A DNA stretch of 64,000 nt, taken from Numida meleagris. Taxonomy: Eukaryota; Chordata; Aves; Galliformes; Numididae. Below the pieces are notes generated by a model that did no database searches, had not been told where the DNA came from, and worked only from the letters and a program-made list of their open reading frames with translations. The stretch lies in the NCBI RefSeq assembly GCF_002078875.1, contig NC_034419.1:19655516-19719515 (forward strand), in the 5' to 3' direction. The position numbers were made by a program, and so were the translations under genes. Positions within the stretch are counted from its first letter, which is position 1. Each line of letters begins with the position of its first letter. Positions 1 to 12,300 of the stretch are shown here, in pieces.

Positions 1-250
1 AGGAAGAAAGCCCACAGTGAAGCTGGGGGGGGGGGGGGGGCCTTGGGACAGGGCTTCTTCATGCGAGAGCAGAATTTCACAGATCTCTCTTCTCCAACCA
101 GTAAAAGCTGATCCAACGCTGGTATGTGTTAATTGTTTTGAGTAATCAAGCATTCCCCACACACCACAAGAAAATGCATGACACTGTCAACACACACGAG
201 TATGGTTAGCAACCACTGAAGAACATTTGTTTTGTTAGTGGGTTACTCAC
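1..250 (-). other. PLXND1: PLXND1 intron 23 (partial)
   Basis: This is intronic DNA running off the left edge. It contains a run of 16 G (25-40; poly-C on the coding strand). I see no exon here. Confidence 0.8.
25..40 (+). repeat. Poly-G run (16 G)
   Basis: Sixteen consecutive G lie on the plus strand in intron 23. They are C-rich on the transcript strand and prone to length error in sequencing. Confidence 0.95.
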
Positions 251-358
251 TTTCCATTCCCCCACCAGAAGCGGATGGGTTTCCTGGACCTGGGAGCCCA
301 CCTGGGAGCTGAGCTGCTGGGAAGGCAGAACGTAGCACTCCTCATAGAGTGAGGAACA
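251..358 (-). CDS. PLXND1: PLXND1 exon 23: GAP domain, early segment
   Basis: It codes residues 1366-1401 (36 codons, phase 0/0), between TTGCAG|TGTTCC and [23 protein letters not shown], then a Ser/Gln-rich loop and [12 protein letters not shown], match the human CSSLYEERYVLPSQ to GEWK stretch. This is the last exon in the window; the following exon (human IPESCRPN) would lie to the left of base 1. Confidence 0.95.
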
Positions 359-3300
359 CTGCAACACAACCAAACACAGCCATCAGCAGAGGCCCAGAGA
401 CCTCCTCACGTGCCACGTGCCACAAGGGAATGAGAGAGAGAAACATCTTTGGGCCTGGAGACCACCCATTACAAAGAAATGCACTGGAATGGTTTATAAA
501 GCCTTTACACACTTTCCAAGAGTGCCTTGAATGAGCAAACACCACAAGAATAAGGGGAGGCAGATGTCTGAGCCAGACACGGGGCTGTTAGGATGGGGAG
601 ACTGCAACTAGACTAATTTGACAGCTAGAAAACCCCAGAAGAGAAAGCATTATAAAAGAGAAAGTCAAAATAAAGAAGTACTGGGTGTCTTAACGTATGT
701 AACTTCAGAAACAGATGGGAAAAACGTTTAAATCTCTAACACTCATATAGCAGCCTGAATCTTAAAGAGCCTGGTGTGCAGATATATAGAGATTGTGTAG
801 CTTAAAAACCTGAGTAGTAACTTGTAATGAAACACTCTGCAGTTATAAATCATCCTCTCACTCCTCACCACCAAAATGCAACAGCCTCAGGGGTGAAATA
901 CGGCCACGGTTAGCGGCACACAGCAACACGGCAGAGCAGCTGGTGAAGCGAATCGTGGCACCAGCACATCTGGTGCTGCCCTGGGGGAGGGCTCTGAGCA
1001 GACAGACCCAGATCGTGTGCCCGAGGGGCATCGTGCAGTGGGCACCACATGCCCATCCGCTGGGGGAGGTGGAACAAAGAGAGAGACAGAGACATCTAAT
1101 GAGCTCTGAGAAGTGGCAGTGCAGCTGAAAATCCTTGGTGGCATGCTGCGTGGAACATAAAGCCACCTTTCCCTGAGCACTGATGGGAGATGCCATTCAC
1201 CATCAGCTTTCTCCCAGCAGACAGCAGGTTGCAGCTGAAGCCTTCGGGGAGAATGGAGCATCCCCAGCACAGAACTCCTCATGTGAGAGACACAGCTTTC
1301 AGAGGAGGACGTCCAGCAGCACCATGCTGGTGAGCTAACGCGGCACCCAGAGCTGCGCTTCGTCTGCCTCCCAGCTCTGCCAGGCTCCAGCCATCCCGAG
1401 CATCCTGACCTTGCTTCGCACCCCGGGTGCTGTGGCTCCAGTGCTGATGATGATTAAGGCTGAAATATATGACATCTAAATATATAACAGAGGAATGATT
1501 TTGTTACACTGTAATAACCCTTTGGCAGAGGAAGAGCAGAGCCCCGATCTAGTTAGGAAGGAATTGCAGTGATTAGGTGCCCGTGAAATGCAGAATGGCC
1601 TTACTTTGGGGAAGAACGTCCGGGTCACAAAGTGCTTGTACTCCAGGAACGGGATCCCTTGGCTGCGGTTCAGCTCCTTGGTCAGATCTGTCATGTCTGT
1701 CTGCAGCTCTGCAAAACCTTAGGCAAAGAGACCCATAGATGGTAAGAGCTCTGATAATCTACCAGCTGAGGCAAACACGCTGCATGTCTCCTCTGTCTTC
1801 TCGGGTCTTCTCCCTTGAGTGGGCTGAAGCAGGGTCTTCTGGTGGAGCAGACCACTTTCAGGGTTTACCTGTCAGCACTACACATCACGTTTTGCAGCAC
1901 TTACAGAGAGAAAACCTCCCCCACCTCCAGGACACCAGCCCTGGGCTCTGGTTCTGCAGGCAGATTTCTACACCAGCAGCACAATGATGTACTTAGCAGA
2001 CAGCAAATGTAGACGCTTGGTTTGCTTCTCCCACTGCTCCAGCAGGAGTGTGCTGCAATTTTTGTTGCACATTAAAGATTAGTGTGGCCTTCAAGCAGCC
2101 TTCCATGTGGCCAAGGGCCATTAACCCTGAGACATGGATATCGGTGGCACCAAAGCTAAGTGTCTCACCCAAATCAGGCAGCAAGACAAGGGCAGAGCCA
2201 CACTCCCACTCACGCACACATCCTGATGAAGAAAAACGGCAATGACAGAAAACTTTCTGTAAGTAATTCTATAGATTGCTAGAAAGGAGAAGGTGAACGG
2301 CTTCAACTCTGTTATTCTGACATCTCCCTCCCAGTCTGGGCTCCTCCACACTGCCCAGTACCAGTGGCTTACCTTTGCGGATTTCCTCTCGGATCTGCGA
2401 CTCCATCTCCTCCATCTGGAGCAGGGTTTTCTGCCAGTAGCGCTCTGCTCTGCGGCTCTTTGTGCAAAACACAAAGAGAGCTGGAGGAGAGGAAGGGAAT
2501 GAGCCTGCTGGACCAGGACACTAGGAGCAGCTGAAGCCAGGACCAGAGTGGTCCTCTATTAACATGAATGCAGAAAGCTAACTTCAGCGTTAGCTTAACA
2601 CCTACAACAAAACTGGCACTGATTGGGCAGCTGGCTATTATCTGTAAATAAGTAAAACCAGCTGGAATTTAACGATCATGCTTTCACTGTCATCTTCAGT
2701 TTATGTCTGGGCTGTCTATCTTTAGATAAACTGTTATATTAGTGAATCCTGGCTGATTAATGATTACAGATTTTAAGAGGTTTACTACCTGCATTACAGT
2801 GTTCATGTTTGACATTCTTCCCATGCCTCCAGAAATATGTTTCCAATGACTACTGGCACATTTAAAAAACTGTGCTTTATAACCTTTATTAAAAATAAAT
2901 TAAATGCCTATTAGAAACACCTCATTTGTTGTGAAATAATGAGTTTCTTGCTGTGCAGTTATTCTGAGCATGCAACAGAAAGAAGCCAGCCAGAGGATAC
3001 AGGTGCACTGTGCAGCTTCCAGTGAGCTTAGCAAATTGTTGTGCCTGCTCCAGCTCTGCTGCTAAGGCTCTGTGGCAGGCACCCACTGCTGGCTGTGACT
3101 GCTGGGTCAGACCAATCTCTGCTGTGGGACAGCCATGCCTACGAATGCCTACTTAATACTATTAAGAAGAGCTTGGGGAAAAAGGGTGATGTTAATTTTA
3201 AACATTATAGTCTCAAACAACAGAAAAACCACGGATTCAGCCAACAAAAATCTCCACACTGCAGTAAGCTTCAATCTCGGGGGCTGGCGTGGTCCCACAC

Positions 3301-6300
3301 AAAGAGTGGCTACTTGCTGCCTCCGGATCAGAACGGCAGCACTCAGAGGTGTCCTAACATGAGAGTGAACCATTGCCACCCCTCCACATACAATAAGAAA
3401 AACCTTGACACAGCCTGGAAACTCACTGTCTTGCTCCCTTACCTACGACAGAGAGGACCAGCAGGATGCTGCAGATGACAATGGAGACGATGATGGCAGT
3501 CTCTCCTCCGCCGAGGTGCAGCATTGCAATTGTGTAGTTGAACTTTCCAACTTGGATCTGCAGAGGGAGAAGGAGGGATAAGCGAGAGACGAGCAGCATT
3601 AGGCTGGGGGCTCAGAGGTGGAGTGAGGAGGGACATGGGCAGTGCTGGACAGACCTCACCACGGCTCAGCACAGCGGACTTCCCAGGGAGGCCAGGCCGT
3701 GCCTTCACTGCCAGCTCGTGGGCCTTCGTGTGTGTCAGAGCAGTCCAGCTCCCTCCCTGTGAGCCCTGGTGGGAAGCCATGGCTGCCCATGCCGCCTGCG
3801 GCACCGTGCCCACCTCAGCACCATCAGTGCCACTGCAGCTTCTGGGGGCAGAGCCGCAGGCTTCAGCCCACACTGCGGCATCGCCACATGCACCCAGGAC
3901 ATGGGACAGCCCCGTCCTGGAGAGGGGATGGTAACACAAGTACTGCTGTACTGCCGCAACCGGGAAACCACTTCCACTGATCACCCAGCCCTGCTGTGCC
4001 TCGGAACAGCCTCAGTCCCAGCTGCACTCTCCTTTCTCCACAGGCAGAAAGCTGCTGCTCAGGAAAACGGGGGTGAAGAAACCCAAAAGTTTTTGAAATG
4101 CAAATAGAGTAAGGGAATAAAAATAAATAACAATTGCGACTTGAGACTAGTGATGATCTTGAGGTTAAAGCAGAGGACAGCTGTCAGGAGGGCTGGCTCT
4201 GCTCTGCCCGGGGCACTGAGCAGAAACCAGCCAAGCCCAGGGCCTCGGTCTCCTGTTGCCATAAGGGAAGGGACCACGGGCAGCTGGCAAGTCTACTCAG
4301 CACAGCTTAAAAAAGGTCCTCCACGCCCCTGGGATGAAAGCGTTCAACAGCACCATCTGATAAGGAAAACTCATGACACTACAGTCTTTCACTTCTGGAA
4401 ATGAGTTTCACTTCCCTACAGGAATAGGAAGTGAGAGAAGCTTGAGCAAAAAGTGGAAGCAAGGTGGAGAAGAGACAGAAGGATCTTACAGTTACATCTG
4501 TGTCATGGAGCACATCCAGGAAAGGTGCATGTTGAGGGACACTGCAGCATATCTGGGCCCAGGTGCTGCTGCTGACTCACGTCTGCCAGAGCAGCAGTCC
4601 CACATCCACTGCTCAGCTTTGTGTCTGAATAGTGTGGTCACAGACAAAAGTGGACTTGAAGCCCCAGCAGCCTTCTCTCATTTACTTCTACAGTTAATTC
4701 AATATAATTTTGGTAAGTGGAATTAATGAGGCTGTGGATTAGTGCAGAGATCAGTGGGGATGGCCAGAGCCAGGCAGGACCTGGGCAGCAGGACCCAGCA
4801 TGGCCCCAAACACCGCCCTGACCTACAGACCCCACAGCCCACAAGCCCCCTCCTCGGCTCCGCTGCGTGGCCCCAGCCAGCTCCCACCCCCTCAGCCTGC
4901 AAGCACAGCCACCCTGAGGGCACCATCAGGCCCCCAACCAGGACACAGACCAGCAGCGGGACGTGCAGAGGGCTGCTGAATCCCGCTCCCATCACTGCAG
5001 AGCTACAACAGCAAATAGCAGAATCCTGGCAGTCACAGCAGGCGTATCAGCTCACCAGAAGAATTTGCATCAGCCAGTGAGCAGTGGGACTTCTGCAGGT
5101 CCTGATAACCGTCAGTGGTGCAGATCAGGTGGGGACACTGTGTGAGCCTGGCCCCGTGCTACCAAAGCTATTAGAATTGTGTTATAAAGGCAGCTGTGAC
5201 CTACAAAAAGCCAGCACATGGTAACTCCAGCCACATATGAAGGTTTGGTAAGGGCACACAGAGATGAACACAAGCTGGTTGTTTAGCTGCCGGCACACTC
5301 AATAGCTATGCAGTACTGCAGTGCTGGGTGTCATTCCCCTGCTTCCTGAAGACTTACTAGGACTTACCCTAAATGGCTTACATCAAACCCAAACTAGCAA
5401 GCTCAAAAATTCCCTTTTATTCCCAAAGGAATTTCCCTGTTTCTCAGTTCTCATTAAAAAACAAAATTGCCCTATTTAAAATTTCCATTCAGATGACTTA
5501 GGAAATCCTCCTACTTCTGCATTTCCACGTTTTCAGTTTGCAGCTGAATCTCACACACAATGAACTGCAGCCAGGACAGTGGAAAACCCTCCAGCGCACT
5601 GGTGGCACGTCGCTGTGCTTGGCCCCAGGGCAGTGTGACCCTGGGAAGCAACTCAAGACTCCCCAGGCCCGAGCACCCCTCCATCTCCAGCGGCTTGTTG
5701 CACCGCAGTGAGGTTTGGGTCTTCATCTCCACACGCAGCTCTTCTGCTGGGCAAAAGAGGCCAGATGACCGTCAACTGTGTGGAAATCCCCAAACGCATT
5801 TCACAAGGGCCAGAAAGAAAATTACTGCAAGTGACAAAAAACATCACCTGCCTGGGATTTCACAGGGCCTTACAAGAACTGACAAATCCCCACTCACAAA
5901 TCACAACTCAGCACCTGACGGCCGCGCACGTGGCAGCCCCTCAGCATCCACGACGCCAGGCAGCCTCAGCACGCCGTCCCCGGGCACGGGAAGCCCTGAG
6001 ACGCTGCAGGCAATGCACGCTCTGCCCATCCTTCTGCCCACACAGCTTTCCAGCAGCTGCTGTCAGTGGGCCTGGGCAGCTGTGATGCCACGGCCCTGCC
6101 TGTGCATACAGCTCCCTGGCACACGGAGTCTGCAGCGCAGAGCCCTGCCGCCCAGCAAGCACGGCCTCTGGGCTGCCGGCACTCACCGTCACAGGCAGCT
6201 GTCTTTCCGAGGTGCTCAGCGACTCATTGACAGAGCAATGAATGACTTTGTCCGAAACAATCTGGATCTCACACGAGAAAAGGCCAATTTTCACCTGGTA

Positions 6301-9300
6301 CTCACTGCTCTCCAGGCCCAGGTTGTCAGGCTCTTTCTAAAGACAAAAATAAAACAAGGATGTCAGTCTCCTGCATGGCAGCCGGCATGGCAGTGGCTTT
6401 TCCTGCTTTATTTTCCCTTATACTTCCTAAATTTCCTTTATTTCCTTTATATTTCCTAAAACCCTGCTGGTTTTTCAGAGCTGAGAGCACTCTCTCTCTC
6501 CAAGAACATTCTTCCAGCACTCCACAGGAAAGCCAGAATTGGACCGTTCCCATCTTTCCTCTTTCCCATTCCTCACTCAGCATGGCATATGGGATGAACA
6601 AGCCCCTCGTGGAATCTGGGAAGATCTGCTTTTGATCTGCCCTGGCTCAGCGCCATAGATAAGGATCTGAACGCCCACCTGGGAGGGGGAAGGATATACA
6701 ACAGAGGAGACAGTGAGGGGATGCGGCTGTGGGGACTGAGACGGGGAGAGCGCCTGTGGAGCACGTTGCAAGCAGTAAGGATATCCTGCAACGAACAACG
6801 GCCTTTCAATTAGTGCTGCGCATTGTCTAAGCCCCTCTGAACTGCCATACCCCAACTTCCTTGTTAACTGAACTGAACTCAGCAGCCAAAAGTGAAGATG
6901 CATCTTGTTTCTGCAGGAATGAATATCTATTGTCAGGGCCTTCTGGAGTACCTGCCTGACTTTATGCCAGTGCACTGTTGTTCTTTTCCATACATCCAGC
7001 ATTTTATTTAGCTCCTTGCTATGACATCCCCAAAATGCAGCTCCCCGTGTTCATGTCTTAGTGGGCACCACCAGGACCAACTGGCTGCAATCTCCTGGCG
7101 AGCAGCAGGCGGAGGCAGCAGGCCACGTGCGAGCTGCCTGAGTATGACTCCTGCTGCTCCCGTCCTCGCCCACCTCCTTTCTCCCCACTGCATCTGCAGA
7201 CAGACGCTGCACTGCTCCATAGGACTGAAGAGCTTCCCAGCGAGAAGCAGGCAGCACCCCGAAGGAGCAGAGTTGTAAATACCGCTCTCTTACGTGTATA
7301 ACCAGTGTCAAGGGCTCGCCGGGATGGTGCTTGATCCACTTCTCCTTCTTGGCTGTGAAGAACTGGGGGTCAGCGTAGTACTCCAGACTGAACTTGCTGA
7401 TGTGCAGGGCCTCCTCCGGGTACATCTCGTCATCCAGAGCTGGGCGATCATCTGTGTAGAGGCGGCCATTGAGGTAGAAATCGACGGGAGCGGGCTTGCT
7501 CCCAGCAGTGACGTTGGAGGCAGCTGGAGAAGGGCAGGTGATCACAGTGTCGGTGTGAACCTTACAGGTCTGGAAGCAGGAGAGCACGTGTCAGAAAAGG
7601 CATCTGAGTGCTCTCACCCAGAATCCCTGCTCCCCATTACCAGGTGACATCCAGGAGGACACCCACCGTTTGCTCTCTGCCAATGGCACGGACCACCATG
7701 GAGACATTCTGGACCAGCTCAAAGCCTCTTCCTTCCAGTGTGATGATCCTGCCCCCACTTTGAAGAGATGGGAAGAAAGAGAGGATGATTGCAGAAAAGG
7801 TGCCCTTGACACAAAGTGTCAAGGTGCAACGGCTGGGTCTCACCTCCTGTCATTTTCCCAGGGATTTTTCCCAGTTGTCTGAGCAGAATACGTAACCCAA
7901 AAGCCAAAAACCTTCTCTTACTTGCCACAAGCATCCACACTGCTACTGTGATATGACGGAAGGGAGGAGGAGCAGCTGCCCTGGTAGAAAGGGCTGGCCT
8001 CTTCCAGAAGCAGCAGACCGTTCCCTGCTCTCTGCCCAGAGGAGCAGCCTGCCTCTGCATGCTCAGGGTACAGAGCGCATTGCCCAGGCCACCAGTGTCA
8101 TAAAGGGCTAACCTGACCACTCAAAGCAGGGACAAGTGGATATTCCCTTTCCCTGCCCCAAGGAGAACTCCTCCTGGGGAGTGAAGAGACTCCTTGTGAG
8201 GTTGACATGGATCCTGCATCTCCCAGTCACCTTAAATTTGGATCAAAACTTGAAAATTGTTTTGTGTTTCAGCTCTGCTGCCTGTGGAATGTGAAATTTG
8301 GGCCTCAACGTGTAGCCAATTAGTGACAGCAACAAAAGGGCCCCGATGCACACAAGACTGCTAGCCAAAACAAGGGCTGGAGAATAAGCAACAGCTCTTC
8401 TGCTCTGGACACTAGAAGCTATCCCCTGAATTTACTTTTCTCTTCCTCCATATCACACCCAAAGTTTGGGGTATCTGTCAGGAAACAGTCAGGATTCACA
8501 AACCCTATTATCTCCAGACTACAATACGTTCAGTGAGCTTTGGTCCAAGACCCTAAGAAATCTTTTACAGTGCTGTAGGTACAACTTCGTAAATCCAAGT
8601 CTCTAACTAAGCTCCTGTCGTGCCTGCAAACTAGTTCACAACTTCTGTTCTACTTTAAACTTTGCTTACACTGACCATTTCAGCAACGCTCCAAGATAAA
8701 TCAGCTCTAGTTGAATCTTTACACAGCTTACTGACCCTTCATGGCCAACACTCCACCAACACCAGAGCAGTCAGAATACACAAGTGACCAAGCAGTCTGA
8801 GGAGAGGCTACTGTCTCTCAGTGGTCTGAAATGTGGAGACTGATGTGTATATTGAGAAAGCAGACTAAGGTGATGGAGAAATACCCCAGCGGTTTCCCTT
8901 GTGACTATGGGCAGTGACATTCTTTCACTGTCTCTGTGTTTAGATACTGCTCTTGCCACTCAGCATAGTTCACAAGCTGGCTGGGAGCTGAGGTTGGCTG
9001 AGTCACTGCTGTGCCTTGTTATTAGCTTTCCCACAGCCTGCATCTTTGGCTCTGTGTTTGGGAATGCCGAGGCACAGCTCTGCTCCAAGGGGAGCAGACT
9101 GTCAGAGCCTGCTGCGTGCCCTGAGCATGCTGCTCTCATTGCTGTCCTGGGGGCACTGGCACTGGTTTCTCAGATGTCTTGGTCAGCCAGGTTTGCCAGC
9201 CTCCGCGGCTGAGGAAGGTGGGATTTCACCAAAGGAACAGGAGCCAGGGAGCTCCATGAAGAGATGTGAAATTAAAAGCAACACGCTTTAGAAATGAAAT

Positions 9301-12300
9301 ACGGTGGCCTTGGGGAACACTGAATAATGAAATAACAAATTACAGCCTATTCTCCAAAAGTTTTATTGACAAGAAAAATCTTTGGGTCTCACAGATCCCT
9401 CCATCTGGAACTACCTAAAGCACGTACCAGGTGCAGACAGTACAAGCACCACAGCTGACCTTCTCCCATGTCCAGTGTGCACTGAAATGAACTACAGCCC
9501 GTCCTAGTGTGTGAGACCTCTTCTGCTCCAGAGCTGGGTTGCCCTGCATCACCCAGACAGTGCTTTCAATGCCATTTCTGTACATGTTTGCAAGGCAATG
9601 GGCCAGACCCAGCAGAAAGCCCTTCCTCCCTGCCAGATTCTCTCCTCCCAGCCTGGGGCCAACCCTCTCCTTTGCAGGCAGATGCAGACATCATGAGCCT
9701 GCTCTGAAATGGAAGTCATGATGCTGCAGCAGCACACTGCAGGGCCCAGATAACATATGCTACCTCCTGGCTGTGTTTTGATACTGCTGAGGCTCTGGGC
9801 ATGCGATGTGCCTGGGAGCTGCTCTGTGCTGGGGTGGCTCAGAGCAGAGAGCTCACACTGCCTGCAATGGGCTACACACTAGGATATTCCAATCAGTTCT
9901 GTGATGAGGGTGCAACGTTCACATTTGCATTCTGCAAAATTTCAACAAAAGCCAGAAAAGGAAGGACAGATCCTGGTAGACTCAGTGGTCTCCGTTAGAG
10001 GGGGATCTCACCTAATTTGGCTCTTTTTTGGGTTGATGTCTGTTACTACTGGGTTCTTCTCGTACTTGAACATGATGTTGTAGCCAGCACAAGACCTGTT
10101 CTCGAACTGGACGCAGACTCGCACGGCCGTGGTGAGCTCCGCAGATGGCATGGTGCAGGTGATGGTGCTGTCATTGCGGCTGCACAGGGAGAGGCAGGGT
10201 GAGCTGCAAAAAGCCAGGGGCAGCAGAGCAGGGGGCGGGCACCAGGGACCTGAGCTCCCCAAAGAGGAGACAGCCAGGAAGGAGTCTCAAGTCACACGCC
10301 TATTAACTTTGTTACCCACGTACACAATTCTGAGCATACGCTATCCCAGGCTGCCAGACTAATTTCCCATATAGTCAACAGAAAAAGGGCAGGCTCCGAC
10401 TTCTCCCCAGTGACAGTACAGGAACCGGCAGGCTTCAGCAGCTACAGGACCTTGGCTGGGCAGGGATCCTATGCTAGCAGTAGCATGCAGTGCCCCCCAC
10501 CCAAAATCCAGCTCCTCCTGACCTACTGGGGATGCTATCATCTTTCCAGCACCTCAGTTCTTGTCACTAGTTCAGTACCAGGCAGACCCGTTCCCACCTG
10601 AGGTCCGTGCACTGCTTGGAGCTGTTGACGAGAACGCGGAGCTCAGAGCCCACGTCCAGCCAGCTGCCTCTGATGGTCACTCTGGTCCCTCCAGCCTTTG
10701 GGCCATTCTGAGGAGCTATGGACCGCACCACGGGAAGCTAGAAACAGAGGAGACATTTCTCAATAGTCTTCTAGCCTGGTAAATTGGATGCTCCATAGTG
10801 CACATGGTAATTGCTGCAGTAAATTTAAGCATCCAGCGTTGCCAGGCTCTCAAACAGCAGCACAGTAAAAGCTTTGGCCAGCTTGGTTTCTGAACAAGGA
10901 GAGAGGCATAAGCACTGAGGAGTGAGACGGTACAAAATCTTCATGTTTCAACAGTCCCAAGGTTCCTGGTATAAATGACACGAGTCCAAACTGGAGCCCA
11001 GGATGCCACCACTCTCTTGAGAATTCCAATGCAGGGTCCAGAGCTGGGAGGCAACTCATGATGCATCAGGAAAGGAAATCTGTCATTTATTGCAATTCCC
11101 ACCATTTCTGCCCTTCAGATCCATCTGCTCCTCAATCCGAAGCCAATGTTAAAGCCCTGTTGGACGATGGCCTTAAGATCTGTGAAAACAGCCACCTGAT
11201 TCGAGATAACTGAATATCAAATCTGCTCTTAACCTTAAGCTTCAAATCCCAGTCTCCTGAGGCCACAGAAACTAAGGGGGAAGTTACTTTGCCTCTCGCC
11301 ATTTTCAGCAGAAATTACCATGTTTGTTATCTGCATTTGCAGCCCCTGGAAATCTCCCTGAGACTCATGAGCCTGAGGCTCTGATGACTAATGCAGTGCT
11401 GAGCCTGCACGTCACCGCACTGCCCCAGGAGAGTCATCTGGGCAACCTTCCTGCTGGGGCTTGGATAGGACACCGAGGGCACAGCAAGTAATTACTTCAA
11501 GATCCATGCATAAACGGACTTGGTAATCCCCTGTCAAACACTCCCAGACCCTGGAGGCACCAGACCTCAGGGCTGTGGAGTGTGGCCACAGCCTGCTCAC
11601 CGCTGCGCCCCGTCCACTGTCCACTGCAGCTGCGGAGAAGAATCACCCAGAGGCGGCTGCAGCGCTCGTGGGTGAGCTGCTCTGCCCCGCCTGGCGCGGA
11701 TCTCCTTCCCTGTCAATCTCAGCTGCACAAACATGATTATTAATAGCTATCCTTGCCCTTGTCCTACACTCACACTGCTTCTCCAGCCGCTTCCTCTGTT
11801 GTTTCTGATCATTACCCCCTTCCATGAGATTCATTTTGTTAATTTGTATTTCTCTGAGCGTCTGTAGGCAGCTGTCTCCTGCCCTTGGCCCCAAACCTAC
11901 GCATTCAAGTGTGCGGCTACAACAACAGAGAGGATTATTCCCGCTCCCCAAAGCCCTCCAGTTCTTTTCCTCAGCAACAGCCAGTGGCTGCTGCTCCCGG
12001 CATACTGCCAGCACTGACTGCTTCCATCACAACCTTTGCAAATTCAGCTCATTGGGCAAATTCAGATTATCCAGAGCCCACTAGAATGCCCTGGAAAAGT
12101 CTCTGGAACGCATTTCTCCCTCCTCCTCATCAGAGTTGCAGCCAAACTCTCCTAGATATGTCTAACAGTGACTCTGAAGGACATATCATCAATACCAACA
12201 CCAAGTGTTGGTATTTTACAAAGAACCAGTACTTCTTTGGAAAGGCTGTTCTAGCAGTCCTTTAGTCTTCTTTAGGTAAACTGATATTAATGCTCACGCT

